NCBI GenBank assembly: GCA_023227825.1
Contig: JALOCJ010000015.1
Coordinates: 1-23,143, forward strand
Length of the DNA stretch: 23,143 bases
Reading direction: 5' to 3'
DNA from: Candidatus Cloacimonas sp.
Lineage (GTDB): Bacteria; Cloacimonadota; Cloacimonadia; Cloacimonadales; Cloacimonadaceae
Below the pieces are notes generated by a model. The model saw nothing but the letters and a program-made list of their open reading frames with translations. It was not told the origin of the DNA and did no database searches. A program made the position numbers and the translations under genes. Positions 7,126-15,700 of the stretch are shown one piece after another (the stretch's first letter is position 1; each line of letters begins with the position of its first letter).

Positions 7126-7938
7126 TTAATAATCCGTCATTATTGTTGATTCGTAGCCGTTAAAGCTGGCAGGAACAGGAATAGCTATATCTGTTTTATC
7201 ATGAGGTGTAAGGGGAAAATTGTAATCTTGTAAACCGGCATTGGTTAGTTCTATCTTAGCCAGTTTTTTAAACTTCTTTTGGGAATTAGTAAGAGAATCA
7301 TTCAGAGCCGGAAAAGTAGTAACTTCTGAATCCAGCAGATAATAGCCCTCAGCAATTTGTTGCGGAGTATAATCTTTATAATAGTCATCTATAGCAATTA
7401 AACGAATACTGCTGCTATCGGATAAACTAATACCCTGAATCAAATCGCTTAGTTTGATTGCTTCTTCATCCACGGAATACCAATTGGGGATAGTATGAAT
7501 TGTTAAACCTTTTAGCTCAGCAGTTTTGGTTTTATCAGCACTAGATACATCCACTTTCCGGTATAAATTAAATAAAGATGTGTTTTTTACTTTGAAAGCG
7601 CTTGGAAGTCCCAATTCCGGAGAAAACCAGGTTCGGTTGTTGTCGCTTGGAACAATATAGCCCACTTTAAAGAAATTCCAGGTTAAATCGTAACCGGCAT
7701 TAATGGAAGCACGAGGACTGAAACTGTCACTGGCAACGATTTCATAAGCAAATAACTCCCTAAAATTCAAGGTTTCGCTGGCAGTTGAATCAACCAAATC
7801 ATGCAAAGTGGCATTGGGAATAAATTGTTCCAGTTTGTAACCATAAATATTAGTGTCTGTTGGATTGTCATCCTTTTCACTGCAGGCAAATATAAACAGT
7901 GTAAGGAGTGCGAGTAAAAGCACGCTAAATCTTTTCAT
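7126..7938 (-). CDS. lipoprotein with two SUOX/molybdopterin-fold-like repeats, partner of the TonB receptor
   Basis: The 270-residue protein begins with a type II signal peptide ending IFAC (Cys19), followed by an acidic linker, so it should be lipid-anchored in the periplasm or at the surface. After the linker I see two similar halves, about 55-140 and 145-235. Each has an L..L.. segment, a strand with xASD/xAIDD, a GY(I/Y)(V/L) element, a T-F-P or TWF element and a closing K(V/F)K..L strand. This pattern recalls sulfite-oxidase/molybdopterin-binding-like domains used as a scaffold, but no cofactor cysteine is visible. A GGAGGA site lies 6 nt before the ATG. The gene immediately precedes the receptor gene in one transcript, so it may capture or present that receptor's substrate. 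Lipoprotein status is firm; the fold is a tentative call. Confidence 0.75.
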   Translation of the reverse strand: MKRFSVLLLALLTLFIFACSEKDDNPTDTNIYGYKLEQFIPNATLHDLVDSTASETLNFRELFAYEIVASDSFSPRASINAGYDLTWNFFKVGYIVPSDNNRTWFSPELGLPSAFKVKNTSLFNLYRKVDVSSADKTKTAELKGLTIHTIPNWYSVDEEAIKLSDLIQGISLSDSSSIRLIAIDDYYKDYTPQQIAEGYYLLDSEVTTFPALNDSLTNSQKKFKKLAKIELTNAGLQDYNFPLTPHDKTDIAIPVPASFNGYESTIMTDY

Positions 7939-7961
7939 TTTTCCTCCATAATAAACTATAG

Positions 7962-8000
7962 AGGCAAACAGGGATGAATTTATTTATTTCCCTGTTGCCT
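7962..8000 (-). promoter_or_regulatory. stable leader hairpin upstream of the lipoprotein/TonB-receptor operon
   Basis: AGGCAAACAGGGA (7962-7974) and TCCCTGTTGCCT (7989-8000) form a 12-bp inverted repeat with a single bulged base and a 14-nt AT-rich loop. In the mRNA it would stand about 23 nt upstream of the lipoprotein start and just before the GGAGGA site, a position suited to control of translation or mRNA stability. It lacks a following T-run in either useful direction, so it is not a normal terminator. Confidence 0.55.
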
Positions 8001-8086
8001 TTCCAAATACGGGAGGCATAATCGTTTCCAATTATACCCTATGGTGCAATTCCATACTGGATACAGGTTAGGAATTTACACTCGGC

Positions 8087-8114
8087 ATTTTACCAAAAAT
8101 CCAAAGCAAGTAAA
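8087..8114 (-). promoter_or_regulatory. candidate promoter for the lipoprotein/TonB-receptor operon
   Basis: On the minus strand TTTACT (8114-8109) and TAAAAT (8092-8087) are separated by 16 nt, matching the sigma70 consensus at 4 of 6 and 5 of 6 bases. This would give a leader of about 140 nt that contains the 7962-8000 hairpin. The alternative is the perfect TATAAT at 8036-8031, which has no good -35. Confidence 0.3.
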
Positions 8115-8332
8115 ATTGTCAACTCCGAACTTTAGTATTGCTTGCGGATTTCGCAGATTTTATTTGTGTTTGGCAGTGAGGACTAATGGCAGAAAAGGAC
8201 AAATGAAGTATGATAGGAAGAAGTATAACTAAGCGGAAATAGTATACTTTATATCTAACTTCTGCACTCAATTTGTCTTTTTTGTTCTATGAATTATATT
8301 CTCTATATAGCTTGTATAAAAAGGATGAAGAA

Positions 8333-9238
8333 ATGCGTAAATATTATTTATTCCTGTGTCTGCTGTTAATAATTCTGGAGCTTTCGGCTTTTCAAGTATA
8401 TTTACCAGAAGGGCAGGTAAAAGAAATTACCAAAGAGGACTTAAACCAGGAAAAGCTTGTTACTTTCATTACTGTTAGAGATAAAGATGGTGGTCAAAAA
8501 GAAGAGACCTGGCAAGGTATTCCATTAATTTCCTGGCTCAATTCTTTAACCAGCAGTTCCTGGCAAAATTTGCAAATTGAAAGTAATGACAATTATCAGC
8601 TTACTTTTCACCGTTTGGAACTGGATGACAACAATGCTTATCTAGCTTTGAAATTGGGAGCGGAAGACCTTTCAGAATATAATATCCGCTTAATTTTTAC
8701 CCGCTACCGGGAAAATGCCTGGATGAGAAATATTAAATGTTTGCGTCTGTTAGGTTTTATTCCTATGCCCAAACCCAGGCAAATATACTTTTGGGATAAG
8801 GGCTTGCAAAAAAACGGCATTGATCTTAAATCCGGAGCAATTGCAATGAAGGACTTGATGCAAAAAGGTTTTGGCTTGGGAAGCGGAGATCTTATTTTTG
8901 TAGATGAACAATTTCGGAAGTTATGCTTTAATTATCCTCGGGAAATAGCTAATGCCTCTCTTTTTATGGATTCCCGGAGACAGTATTTTCTGGTTCCTGA
9001 ACCTTCTTCTGCACTTAAAATCTCTTTTGAAAACGACCTTTCCCGAGTTATCTATATCCAATGTGGAGCAATTGCTTATCTTACTGAAGATGCCATTGAG
9101 AACATTGCTGAGATAGGAAAAACCCTTAATTGGAACTGGAAGAGTGAATATCTGTATTTTATCAGAGCAGAGAAAAAGCAGATTAAAATCGGAGACAAGC
9201 CATCGGATATCAATGAGGATTGCTGGCTGGAATTTTAA
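8333..9238 (+). CDS. secreted protein, SUOX/molybdopterin-fold-like, function unknown
   Basis: The 301-residue protein begins with a hydrophobic signal sequence (residues 1-19) with no lipobox cysteine. I place the start at the ATG at 8333, behind an AAGGATG site, rather than the upstream in-frame TTG at 8273, because the signal peptide then sits at the N-terminus. Residues about 25-140 contain a W-x-GIPLISWL element, an NDNYQL strand, AYLALKLG and a final W-MRNIKCLRLLG strand. This order recalls the sulfite-oxidase/molybdopterin-binding fold, without the cofactor cysteine. A second, weaker copy seems to cover about 160-250 (AMKDLM, LIFVDEQFRKL, RVIYIQCG). The gene is divergent from the lipoprotein/TonB-receptor operon, whose lipoprotein shows a similar pattern. 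They may belong to one uptake or surface system. Secretion is well supported; the fold and function are tentative. Confidence 0.7.
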   Translation: MRKYYLFLCLLLIILELSAFQVYLPEGQVKEITKEDLNQEKLVTFITVRDKDGGQKEETWQGIPLISWLNSLTSSSWQNLQIESNDNYQLTFHRLELDDNNAYLALKLGAEDLSEYNIRLIFTRYRENAWMRNIKCLRLLGFIPMPKPRQIYFWDKGLQKNGIDLKSGAIAMKDLMQKGFGLGSGDLIFVDEQFRKLCFNYPREIANASLFMDSRRQYFLVPEPSSALKISFENDLSRVIYIQCGAIAYLTEDAIENIAEIGKTLNWNWKSEYLYFIRAEKKQIKIGDKPSDINEDCWLEF

Positions 9239-9374
9239 TTGCAATTAGAGTCAAGAGACATTAGCACTTTAAAAACATTTTTTTGCCTGGAGCAAGGTTA
9301 TCAAAGTGTAAATTAGCCCTTACACAGAAAGTGGAAGAACAAGATATTAATCTTCCGTAAACTACTCCAGCACT

Positions 9375-10712
9375 CTAAAACATAATATATTGTTCCACCA
9401 GCATAAACATTACTTTATCACAAATCTCATTTACAGCATTCAATTCACTCATTTTCCTGGCAATTTCGGGTAAAGAAGCAGTGCTTTTAATTCCGGTTAA
9501 GTTAGTGTTATAGATACTTTTACCGTTGCTGCTTTGAAGCAATTCTATATAGGCATCAGCGGTGGCAGAATATTGATTGAGAAGGGGCAGATAATTACTA
9601 CTACGGTTATAGATATTAACTTTGAATGTCCAGTCGCTGGCGTTTTGGTTTTCGGTAACCTCCAAATCCAAGTCCTGCAGTTTCTTAATTAAAATATTGC
9701 GGAAGTCAGTTCCCGGAGTGTTATCAAAACTATATTCAAGGTAGGCCTTGGGATGGCGGACATTTAGTTTTATAGCAGCAGGCATAAAGCGCAGATTATT
9801 AAACATAGATTTAACAACAGTATTATCTCTATCTGCCAGCCAGAAATCTTTATCCGGTTTAGCTTCAATGAATTGAGGATTGCTGAAAGAAGTTATACGG
9901 TTGATAATTAATTCCGCTTTGCCGTTTTCATCTGTTGTAGTATAGGGAATGATTTCGCCTTTTCCACTGCTAAAAATGAAGCATACAGGAAAATTAGAGC
10001 AGGGATATTCTTGTCCGTTTTTATTGTAATTGACAGCAAGAGTAACCGTTTTGCGTTCTCTTTGCTTGGCTGTAAGGTCTATCTCATTATTGGCAAATTT
10101 AAGGCTGAAGGTTTCAGGTAAACGGTTCAGACGATAGAAAAGTTCGTTGTAAAGGTTAATCTCATTGCCTTTGTAAAGAGTTGTTAAATCCCTATCAGTA
10201 TAATCTACAATCAGTTCCAGTCCTTGTAAAAGAGATGTTATTCCGGAAACAATATTGGAGGTTGAAGAATCAAAATCTGCAAGCAAATTAAGTGCTTGAG
10301 CCATTGCCTGTTCACATTGAGTTTTTCGCCAAGCAGAATATTCCCTTTTGGAAAGACGATAGTAAGCCCAATAGTCATTTTTAGTTTCATAAGTGCCAAC
10401 CAACTGCAGGTCTCTAATTTTATTATTACTGGAACTGCGTATTCTGCTTATTATTTCAGAGGAGGGAATACCATTTTCTTCTGTTTCCTTTAAAGCAATA
10501 TCAGAATCAATCTGCACACTGATTTGAGTGGATATTTCCAGAATAGCATTATTTCTGGCAAGCTCCACATAGTTAGGTGCTTTACGGGAGATTTTTACAA
10601 CAGCGCTATAGTATTCATTATCATAAGGCATTTCCAAAATCCATTCCGGTTGCTTTTTTGCCATACTGCAAGCCGTTAAGATTAAGAGCAGAAGATACAA
10701 AAACCGTTTCAC
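9375..10712 (-). CDS. LPP20-family lipoprotein with a central Ig-like domain
   Basis: The 445-residue protein has a clean lipobox LTAC (Cys15). Residues about 20-135 form an LPP20-like domain: PEWILEMP, an EYYSAVVKISR strand, then a long helix beginning with an ELARNNAILEISTQI stretch. A middle portion near 215-275 (KTVTLAVNY, then CFIFSSGKGEI and TTDENGKAELII) resembles a bacterial Ig-like (Big-1 type) domain. A C-terminal part (about 310-445) contains a VRHPKAYLEYSF strand and a further alpha/beta region. The start is GTG, overlapping the stop of the CsgG-domain gene as GTGA, so the two are translated together. LPP20/CsgG pairs are outer-membrane lipoproteins of uncertain role, sometimes near flagellar or curli-like export proteins; none of those is present here. 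A 136-nt spacer separates it from the convergent 8333-9238 gene. Confidence 0.8.
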   Translation of the reverse strand: MKRFLYLLLLILTACSMAKKQPEWILEMPYDNEYYSAVVKISRKAPNYVELARNNAILEISTQISVQIDSDIALKETEENGIPSSEIISRIRSSSNNKIRDLQLVGTYETKNDYWAYYRLSKREYSAWRKTQCEQAMAQALNLLADFDSSTSNIVSGITSLLQGLELIVDYTDRDLTTLYKGNEINLYNELFYRLNRLPETFSLKFANNEIDLTAKQRERKTVTLAVNYNKNGQEYPCSNFPVCFIFSSGKGEIIPYTTTDENGKAELIINRITSFSNPQFIEAKPDKDFWLADRDNTVVKSMFNNLRFMPAAIKLNVRHPKAYLEYSFDNTPGTDFRNILIKKLQDLDLEVTENQNASDWTFKVNIYNRSSNYLPLLNQYSATADAYIELLQSSNGKSIYNTNLTGIKSTASLPEIARKMSELNAVNEICDKVMFMLVEQYIMF

Positions 10713-11980
10713 TGTAATAAATATCCGCTAACTTTATTTACGATGTCATTTCCTGTATTTTTCAGTGTTTCCAGAATCATTTCATTAACGGAAGGGGGAA
10801 AGGGTTCTGCTTTTTCCAGTAATTTTTTGGTATTGTTACTTAAGGCACGGTCATCTCCGGAAATTTTTCTTGCCCAGGTATCGCTCCAGGGATTTTTAAT
10901 TTCCAGGGTCTCCTGCAAGATTATTTTTCCGGTTTCCACATCCAGGATACTGTAGGATGTGGAAACACTAACGCTTGCCGTTTTAGTATACTTACGGTAA
11001 CGGCAATAGACCTTGCCCTTAATTTCATTTTCTTGAGCAGTTCCGTCAGCGTCAATAAATTCTTCAGTGCGCAGAACAACTTCCGTTTCATCTTCGCTTT
11101 GAACACTAACAGTGCGTTCAGGGGAAACGCTAATCTGCAAAATACTGCCAGTGAGGATTTCATTAGCACCTAAAATTTGACCTAAACGAACGGAACTAGT
11201 TTCATTCACTAAACCGGAAGCAGAGAGTTGTTGTTCTTTCATCACCGTTTCCAATTGGGTACGGGATATAATTTCTATAAATTCATTATGGACAGCTGTT
11301 GAAATAAGGCGAGAGACAATATAGTCAGTTAAAATATCACTAACGGCACCATATTTTCCGGAAGTATTACTTTTATCTACAAAGGGAGAAACAGCTATTC
11401 TTTTGATTGCCAGTTTACGGCATTGTTCATATCTTAAATCGGCATCCTGATAATCGGGAATTAAATTCAGAGCTGCCTTAAATTCTAAAGCTGCCTTCTT
11501 TTGCATCTCTCTATCGCTGCTGATTTTAGCATAACGCATACCCGTTTGATAATGGGCGGCAGCAGCATTTTCTTTGCTTTGTTTTATTTGTTCCGTATAA
11601 TCAGGAATTTCAATTGTAACTCTATAACCGGAATAAGGATTTAGCAAAGGAGGCAGGGATTGAATTTCCTCTCCCATTTTTTGCAGCGCAGTATATTCCC
11701 CATAAACCTGTTCCCATTTATTTATTTCGGTACTTTGGATGATATTCTCTATCTTTTTCTGTTTTGCCGAACAGTAACTTTGCCAGGTTTGAACCAAAAG
11801 GTCTTGAGCTACATCATTATCGGGATTTTTCCTGAGGGTTTTTACGATGTCCTGAATTGCTTCTTCATAATTCCCTTTATTTAAGTTCTTTTGGGTCTTT
11901 TTGGCAAGTCGTGTATTTTGAGAACAGGCACAGAAAATTAGCAAAGAACCAAGCAGAACAGGAAACAGCCATTTTTTCAT
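10709..11980 (-). CDS. CsgG-domain lipoprotein with N-terminal TPR-like region
   Basis: The 423-residue protein begins with a signal peptide ending FCAC (lipid-modified Cys probably 19). Residues about 25-65 look like a TPR (NLNKGNYEEAIQDIV), and a second helical hairpin lies near 142-180. The CsgG domain follows from about 193: IKRIAVSPFVDKS, then DILTDYIVSRL, then FIEIISRTQLETVMKEQQL, then RLGQILGANEILTGSIL, with SYSILDVETGKI further on. CsgG is the curli secretion pore; many homologues are periplasmic or outer-membrane lipoproteins without curlin genes, and no curlin-like gene is visible here. I chose the ATG at 11980 because a GGAG site lies 6 nt upstream and the signal peptide begins there; an upstream in-frame start at 12022 would add 14 residues before the signal peptide. 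The gene is followed by the coupled LPP20 gene. Confidence 0.87.
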   Translation of the reverse strand: MKKWLFPVLLGSLLIFCACSQNTRLAKKTQKNLNKGNYEEAIQDIVKTLRKNPDNDVAQDLLVQTWQSYCSAKQKKIENIIQSTEINKWEQVYGEYTALQKMGEEIQSLPPLLNPYSGYRVTIEIPDYTEQIKQSKENAAAAHYQTGMRYAKISSDREMQKKAALEFKAALNLIPDYQDADLRYEQCRKLAIKRIAVSPFVDKSNTSGKYGAVSDILTDYIVSRLISTAVHNEFIEIISRTQLETVMKEQQLSASGLVNETSSVRLGQILGANEILTGSILQISVSPERTVSVQSEDETEVVLRTEEFIDADGTAQENEIKGKVYCRYRKYTKTASVSVSTSYSILDVETGKIILQETLEIKNPWSDTWARKISGDDRALSNNTKKLLEKAEPFPPSVNEMILETLKNTGNDIVNKVSGYLLQ

Positions 11981-12291
11981 TAAAACTCCATATTGTATCA
12001 CTGAATACATATATAATTCCAAATTGCATTTCCAGAGGTTTATGTCAAGCGGATTTTAACTATTGATTGCTGAACACAGATAACAGCATAACCGGAATTA
12101 CCGGAATAATATAGCTAAACTTGTTAATGGGGTGGAGCCGGTTTTCCGGGTTCTATTTTTTCAGGAATGATTCTCAAATTTGGACATCCAGGAAACTATT
12201 ATTTTCTTAATCATATTAACTATTAAGATGTTAAGCATATATGTTGTCCCTTAGCATTGCATTTAGGTAATTGCTTGTTAGATAGTCAATT

Positions 12292-12362
12292 CTGTAACGA
12301 CCCCGTAACACTTCCGTAACACTTCCTTAGTTTTCATTAAGGGGTTGTTACTTGATTGTTAC
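12292..12362. promoter_or_regulatory. helically phased GTAAC/GTTAC box cluster (operator- or iteron-like)
   Basis: GTAAC begins at 12294, 12305 and 12316, exactly 11 nt apart, within repeat units of which the last two are identical (CCGTAACACTT). After a 31-nt step its reverse complement GTTAC begins at 12347 and 12358, again 11 nt apart, within TTGTTACTTGA/TTGTTACTTTA units. The cluster is thus symmetric, with all boxes on nearly one helix face within each half. It lies about 315-380 nt upstream of the CsgG-gene start. It could bind an oligomeric regulator; the target gene is not obvious. Confidence 0.5.
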
Positions 12363-12544
12363 TTTATTGTAAAAAGGTAAAGTATACAATAAGAGATAAA
12401 ATGACTTGTGGAGGGAAAATATAAATAGATAGAAGGTCTGAAAAGATATTAACTTAGGAAAAAGGAAGTATTTTAGGAATATATTGTTTTTGGGAAAGCA
12501 CTGATAGACCTTTGGGTAGAGAATAGAGGAGAGTTATTGAAATT

Positions 12545-12658
12545 CCGGAAGAACGACGTCCTCGTCGTTCAACTTTCTACAAGATTTTTGCTTTCCGCGA
12601 TCTTTTAGATAACGAAATAAATCTCATTAGGTGGTTGACGAGGACGTCAACCTTCCGG
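12545..12658. repeat. paired REP-like hairpin element, copy B
   Basis: CCGGAA is followed by the perfect 8-bp inverted repeat GAACGACG-TCCT-CGTCGTTC (12551-12570). After 62 nt comes the perfect 8-bp inverted repeat GGTTGACG-AGGA-CGTCAACC (12633-12652), then TTCCGG (12653-12658), the inverse of the opening flank. The two hairpins therefore face each other, each with CCGGAA outside. Copy A at 5069-5122 has the same pair with only 2 nt between hairpins. This is the arrangement of REP/BIME-type elements. Confidence 0.75.
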
Positions 12659-12668
12659 GTTCAGGACA

Positions 12669-12691
12669 AAGCCCGGCAGGAAACCGGGCTT
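12669..12691 (-). terminator. probable intrinsic terminator of the protease gene
   Basis: AAGCCCGG (12669-12676) and CCGGGCTT (12684-12691) form a perfect 8-bp GC-rich stem with a 7-nt loop, 32 nt beyond the protease stop codon. On the minus strand the stem ends in CTTTG, so the U-tract is short; termination may be partial. Confidence 0.55.
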
Positions 12692-12723
12692 ATGTTAAAT
12701 CTGGATTTGCTTTATACTATTGT

Positions 12724-15700
12724 TTACTTTTCGGCAGTTATGCGGAAAAAGCGTTTAGAGCCAAGTTCGGACAGGTTCAGGTTAATTTGTCTACTACTGG
12801 CAGGGACAATTTCATAGAGGGTATAGGTTCCATAGGGTTCTTCGCTGGCATAGATTTTATAGTTACTAACCGTTATAGGTGTATTGGATACGGAAAGAGT
12901 AACGGCATCCCAACGCAAAACATAGTTATCAAGGGTTGATTCCAGAATTACATTTTGCGGAGAAAGAGGTGTTTCATCTATAACTTCAAAGGGAAAAACA
13001 CTACTGCTATCCACGAGGGGTCCGGAAGTCATAACCAGCTGCAAATTGTAGCTACCCCAGGTATTAATAATTGTATCCAGATTATAGGCGTTGGAAACAG
13101 GATTTCCATTCAAAAGCCAGGTAGCGTAACTTTCGGGAGTATTGTGCCCAATAGAATTATTTATAAACTGAAGAGGTTGTCCAACAAAGAAAGGACCTTC
13201 CGGAGCTGTAAAAGCAACAGTATGATGATAATAGAAACGACCAAGATCAACAATAGTGTTATCCGGGTCTGGTTCTGTATCAGGATTTCCAGCATCAATA
13301 CAGGGGCTGTTATATTGCAAAGCGAAATCAAGCTCCGAAGCATTCACAAAGTTTGGATTGGCATTGATATTACCGGTTCCAGGAAAGACCTGTGTGCCAT
13401 AGTTAATATCATTATAGGTAACATTATAAGTTCCGTTCACACATTCCAAAGGATTATTTAGGGCAGCATTGCTCCAAACAATATTATTAAATAAATTCAA
13501 ATGTGAAGAAGAGATAATAGCTATTTTAGGATAACCGAATAAGGTATTATTGCTGAAATCCAAATTGGGTATAGCAGAGATAGAGAGAGCAACACAATTC
13601 TGGAGAAAATCAGGTGGCACCTCATCTTCTTCAATAACAAAGCTATTACGGGTTACAGGCATAAGTTCTGTACTATAATTTTTCAACCCGGTTTGGCAAT
13701 TCAAAATAAGAGAATATTTAAGATCAATATTTCCCCCGGCGTTAATCTGAATACCGGTTTCCGCATTTTCAATTTGAACATCACGCAAAACAGGTGTGGT
13801 ATTACTCTCAACCAAAATTCCAATGTTTTCCATTTCCTGTCTTAAAGTGCTGCTGGTATTCCGGATACGGATAAAATCCAGGGAAGGAGTTGCTTCTGCT
13901 GTCGTTTCAGAATTTTCCACTTTAATACTTTGAGTACATTCTTCAATCTGCACATCATTCAGGATGGCATTTTCATTGCCTTTCAGTTCTATTCCGCATT
14001 TGTCTTCATTGCGCAAAGTGCTGCTGGTATTACGAATGCGAATATGACTTAAGGAAGGATTTGCGGATTGGAGAGGATTGGTATTTTCAATTTTAACTGC
14101 TGTATCATAGTCCTTAATATCCACATCCGTAATAATTACATTGCTCTTTCCTTCTATAACTATGCCCGTTGTATTATTTTCTTCCTGGCGTGGAGAGACA
14201 GAGGAATTTCTGAGTGTTAATTGGTGAATAATCGGTTCAGTTGGTAGATATTCCTCACCCCGGATAACCTGAATACCGGTTTTATAGCTTAAGATGGTAA
14301 CATTCTCAATGGGAGGACTGGAAACACCAATAACAGTAATTCCGGTTCCGTTTATTATAGCTGTAGTATCTATCGGTGCTATATAAACAGTATTGATAAT
14401 CGGATTGGAATTTATAATGCTAATAGGATTAATAGCATTCAGGATTTCACAATTGATAAAATTGCTTTCTGTTCGGGTACCTGCAGTTCCCGTAATTGCC
14501 AAACCACCCCAAAACAAATCCGGAAAGCCAGGAGCAAAAGTAACATCATTGGCAGAAAGGGAACCGAGAATATTGATAGGTTCATCATTCCACACCTGAA
14601 TAACAATACCTGGTTCAAAAGTTACATTTTGAGTGCTATCTATAACAATGGGCTCAGTAATGTTAAAAGGAGAGTTATCTATTGTCCAGGTAGTAGGTAA
14701 ATTATCTGAATCCACAATTACTCCGGTGGTAATATTCAAGAGAACATTAATTGTTACAATATCGCTGCTTTGGTCAATACCGTCAAAAACATTGAAAGTA
14801 ATTGTTTCGGTTCCAAACCAATTATGGGTAGCACTGAAGTTAACCTGCGAACCCTCAATAGCTACAATAACATTATTTGCTCCGTTACAGGTAATAATTA
14901 AGGTGTCATTATCCGCATCGCTTATATAAGGAGTAAAATCCACTACTAAGGATTCATTGGCATAGAAAGAGAAACTTTCCGGTAAATTTATCACAGGTGG
15001 ATGATTCGGTTGCAGGACATTCATAGAAACCGGTAGGATTATAAGGGGATGTAAAGGATCGTTGGAAGTAATTTCCAGATTGGCATTATATACTCCTGTA
15101 AAAATTCCTTGAGCTGAAAAAGTAACATTTATTATGGCAGTTCCGCCTGCAGGAATTTCTCCTTGAACTGGTTCAATGGAAAGCCAGGGAACAGGAGGAA
15201 TAATTTCTGAAAGCACAATTTGACCGTTTATCTCATGTGGTTCGCCGCCATAAATATCACCCTGAATAATGTAAGGTAGAATTAGGTCTCCAGCAAAAGA
15301 AGAGAGAATGGTTACATTTACAATTGCAGTAGCTGTTTCTCCGCCCTGAATAACACCCCAACCTTCAGGGTTTTGTCCATTCCAGTGAATTGTTATTCCA
15401 TTACCGGAAGTTAAATCAGGAAGCATAGCTGCCGATCCACCGGTAAAGTTGGTAGCAGAATTAACTATAATACCGGCAGGGAAAGTAATATATACATCTT
15501 TCAGCCATTCTGTATCCGTGCTGTTATTACAAAGAGTAAATGTCCAATCAATAGTTGTTCCAGGTTCATAATCGGTATAGTTCAAAGTTAAAGTGCTGCC
15601 TTCAATACTTTTATCTGGATTATCAATCTTTTGTGAGAATATTCTGCTTTCTCTTATAGAGATATGATAGGTGAGAGGTAAGCTGCCCAAATTGGAAATA

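Larger units (their letters stand above)
7939..8332. other. divergent intergenic region between the lipoprotein/receptor operon and a secreted-protein gene
   Basis: This 394-nt spacer must hold the start signals of both units. For the leftward operon there is a perfect -10 hexamer TATAAT at 8036-8031 without a clear -35, a second candidate promoter at 8087-8114, and a leader hairpin at 7962-8000. Further in, AATCC (8098-8102) plus GCAAG (8106-8110) can pair with CTTGC (8141-8145) plus GGATT (8146-8150) around a 30-nt loop. A small TATGG/CCATA hairpin lies at 8040-8056. For the rightward gene I see an AT-rich stretch at 8280-8325 but no convincing promoter. No supported gene lies inside. Confidence 0.5.
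11981..12723. other. 743-nt intergenic region between the CsgG and protease genes
   Basis: No supported gene lies here. Reading upward it holds an isolated minus-strand TTGACA (12048-12043) upstream of the CsgG gene without a clear -10, and a 9-nt direct repeat ACCGGAATT/ACCGGAATA (12091-12108). It then holds the phased GTAAC/GTTAC cluster (12292-12362), a purine-rich stretch (about 12375-12540), the second REP-like pair (12545-12658) and the protease terminator hairpin (12669-12691). A 19-codon ORF on the minus strand through the phased cluster has no ribosome-binding site and is not called. Confidence 0.6.

Noticed and set aside
8041..8232. Plus-strand ORF of 63 codons in the divergent spacer
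   Set aside because: No ribosome-binding site and no family-like features; it lies over the likely promoter and leader of the receptor operon.
7939..8332. Cobalamin riboswitch in front of the TonB receptor
   Set aside because: A GGTGCAA-like string (8043-8049) is on the strand opposite to the receptor operon, and the conserved GCCACTG B12-box was not found.
9306..9356. Two 6-bp hairpins (GTGTAA/TTACAC and GGAAGA/TCTTCC) in the convergent spacer as terminators
   Set aside because: Stems are short and AT-rich with 8- and 12-nt loops and no T-run follows; chance is a fair explanation.
12134..12166. CCGG-TTTT-CCGG hairpin with following T-run as a plus-strand terminator
   Set aside because: Only 4 bp pair cleanly before a G-G mismatch, and there is no plus-strand gene upstream to terminate.
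12283..12342. Minus-strand 19-codon ORF through the GTAAC boxes, considered as a leader peptide
   Set aside because: No ribosome-binding site, and its codons simply follow the 11-nt repeats; no attenuator-like residue run.
12433..12512. AAGGTCT/AGACCTT inverted repeat
   Set aside because: A 7-bp match 66 nt apart in an AT-rich spacer is expected by chance.
12631..12939. Plus-strand ORF of 102 codons starting in the REP-like element
   Set aside because: It runs antisense through the conserved 3' end of the protease gene, has no ribosome-binding site, and its start lies within the palindrome.
12955..13461. Plus-strand ORF of 168 codons
   Set aside because: It is fully antisense to the PKD/beta-helix part of the protease, whose protein sequence is clearly real; composition looks random.
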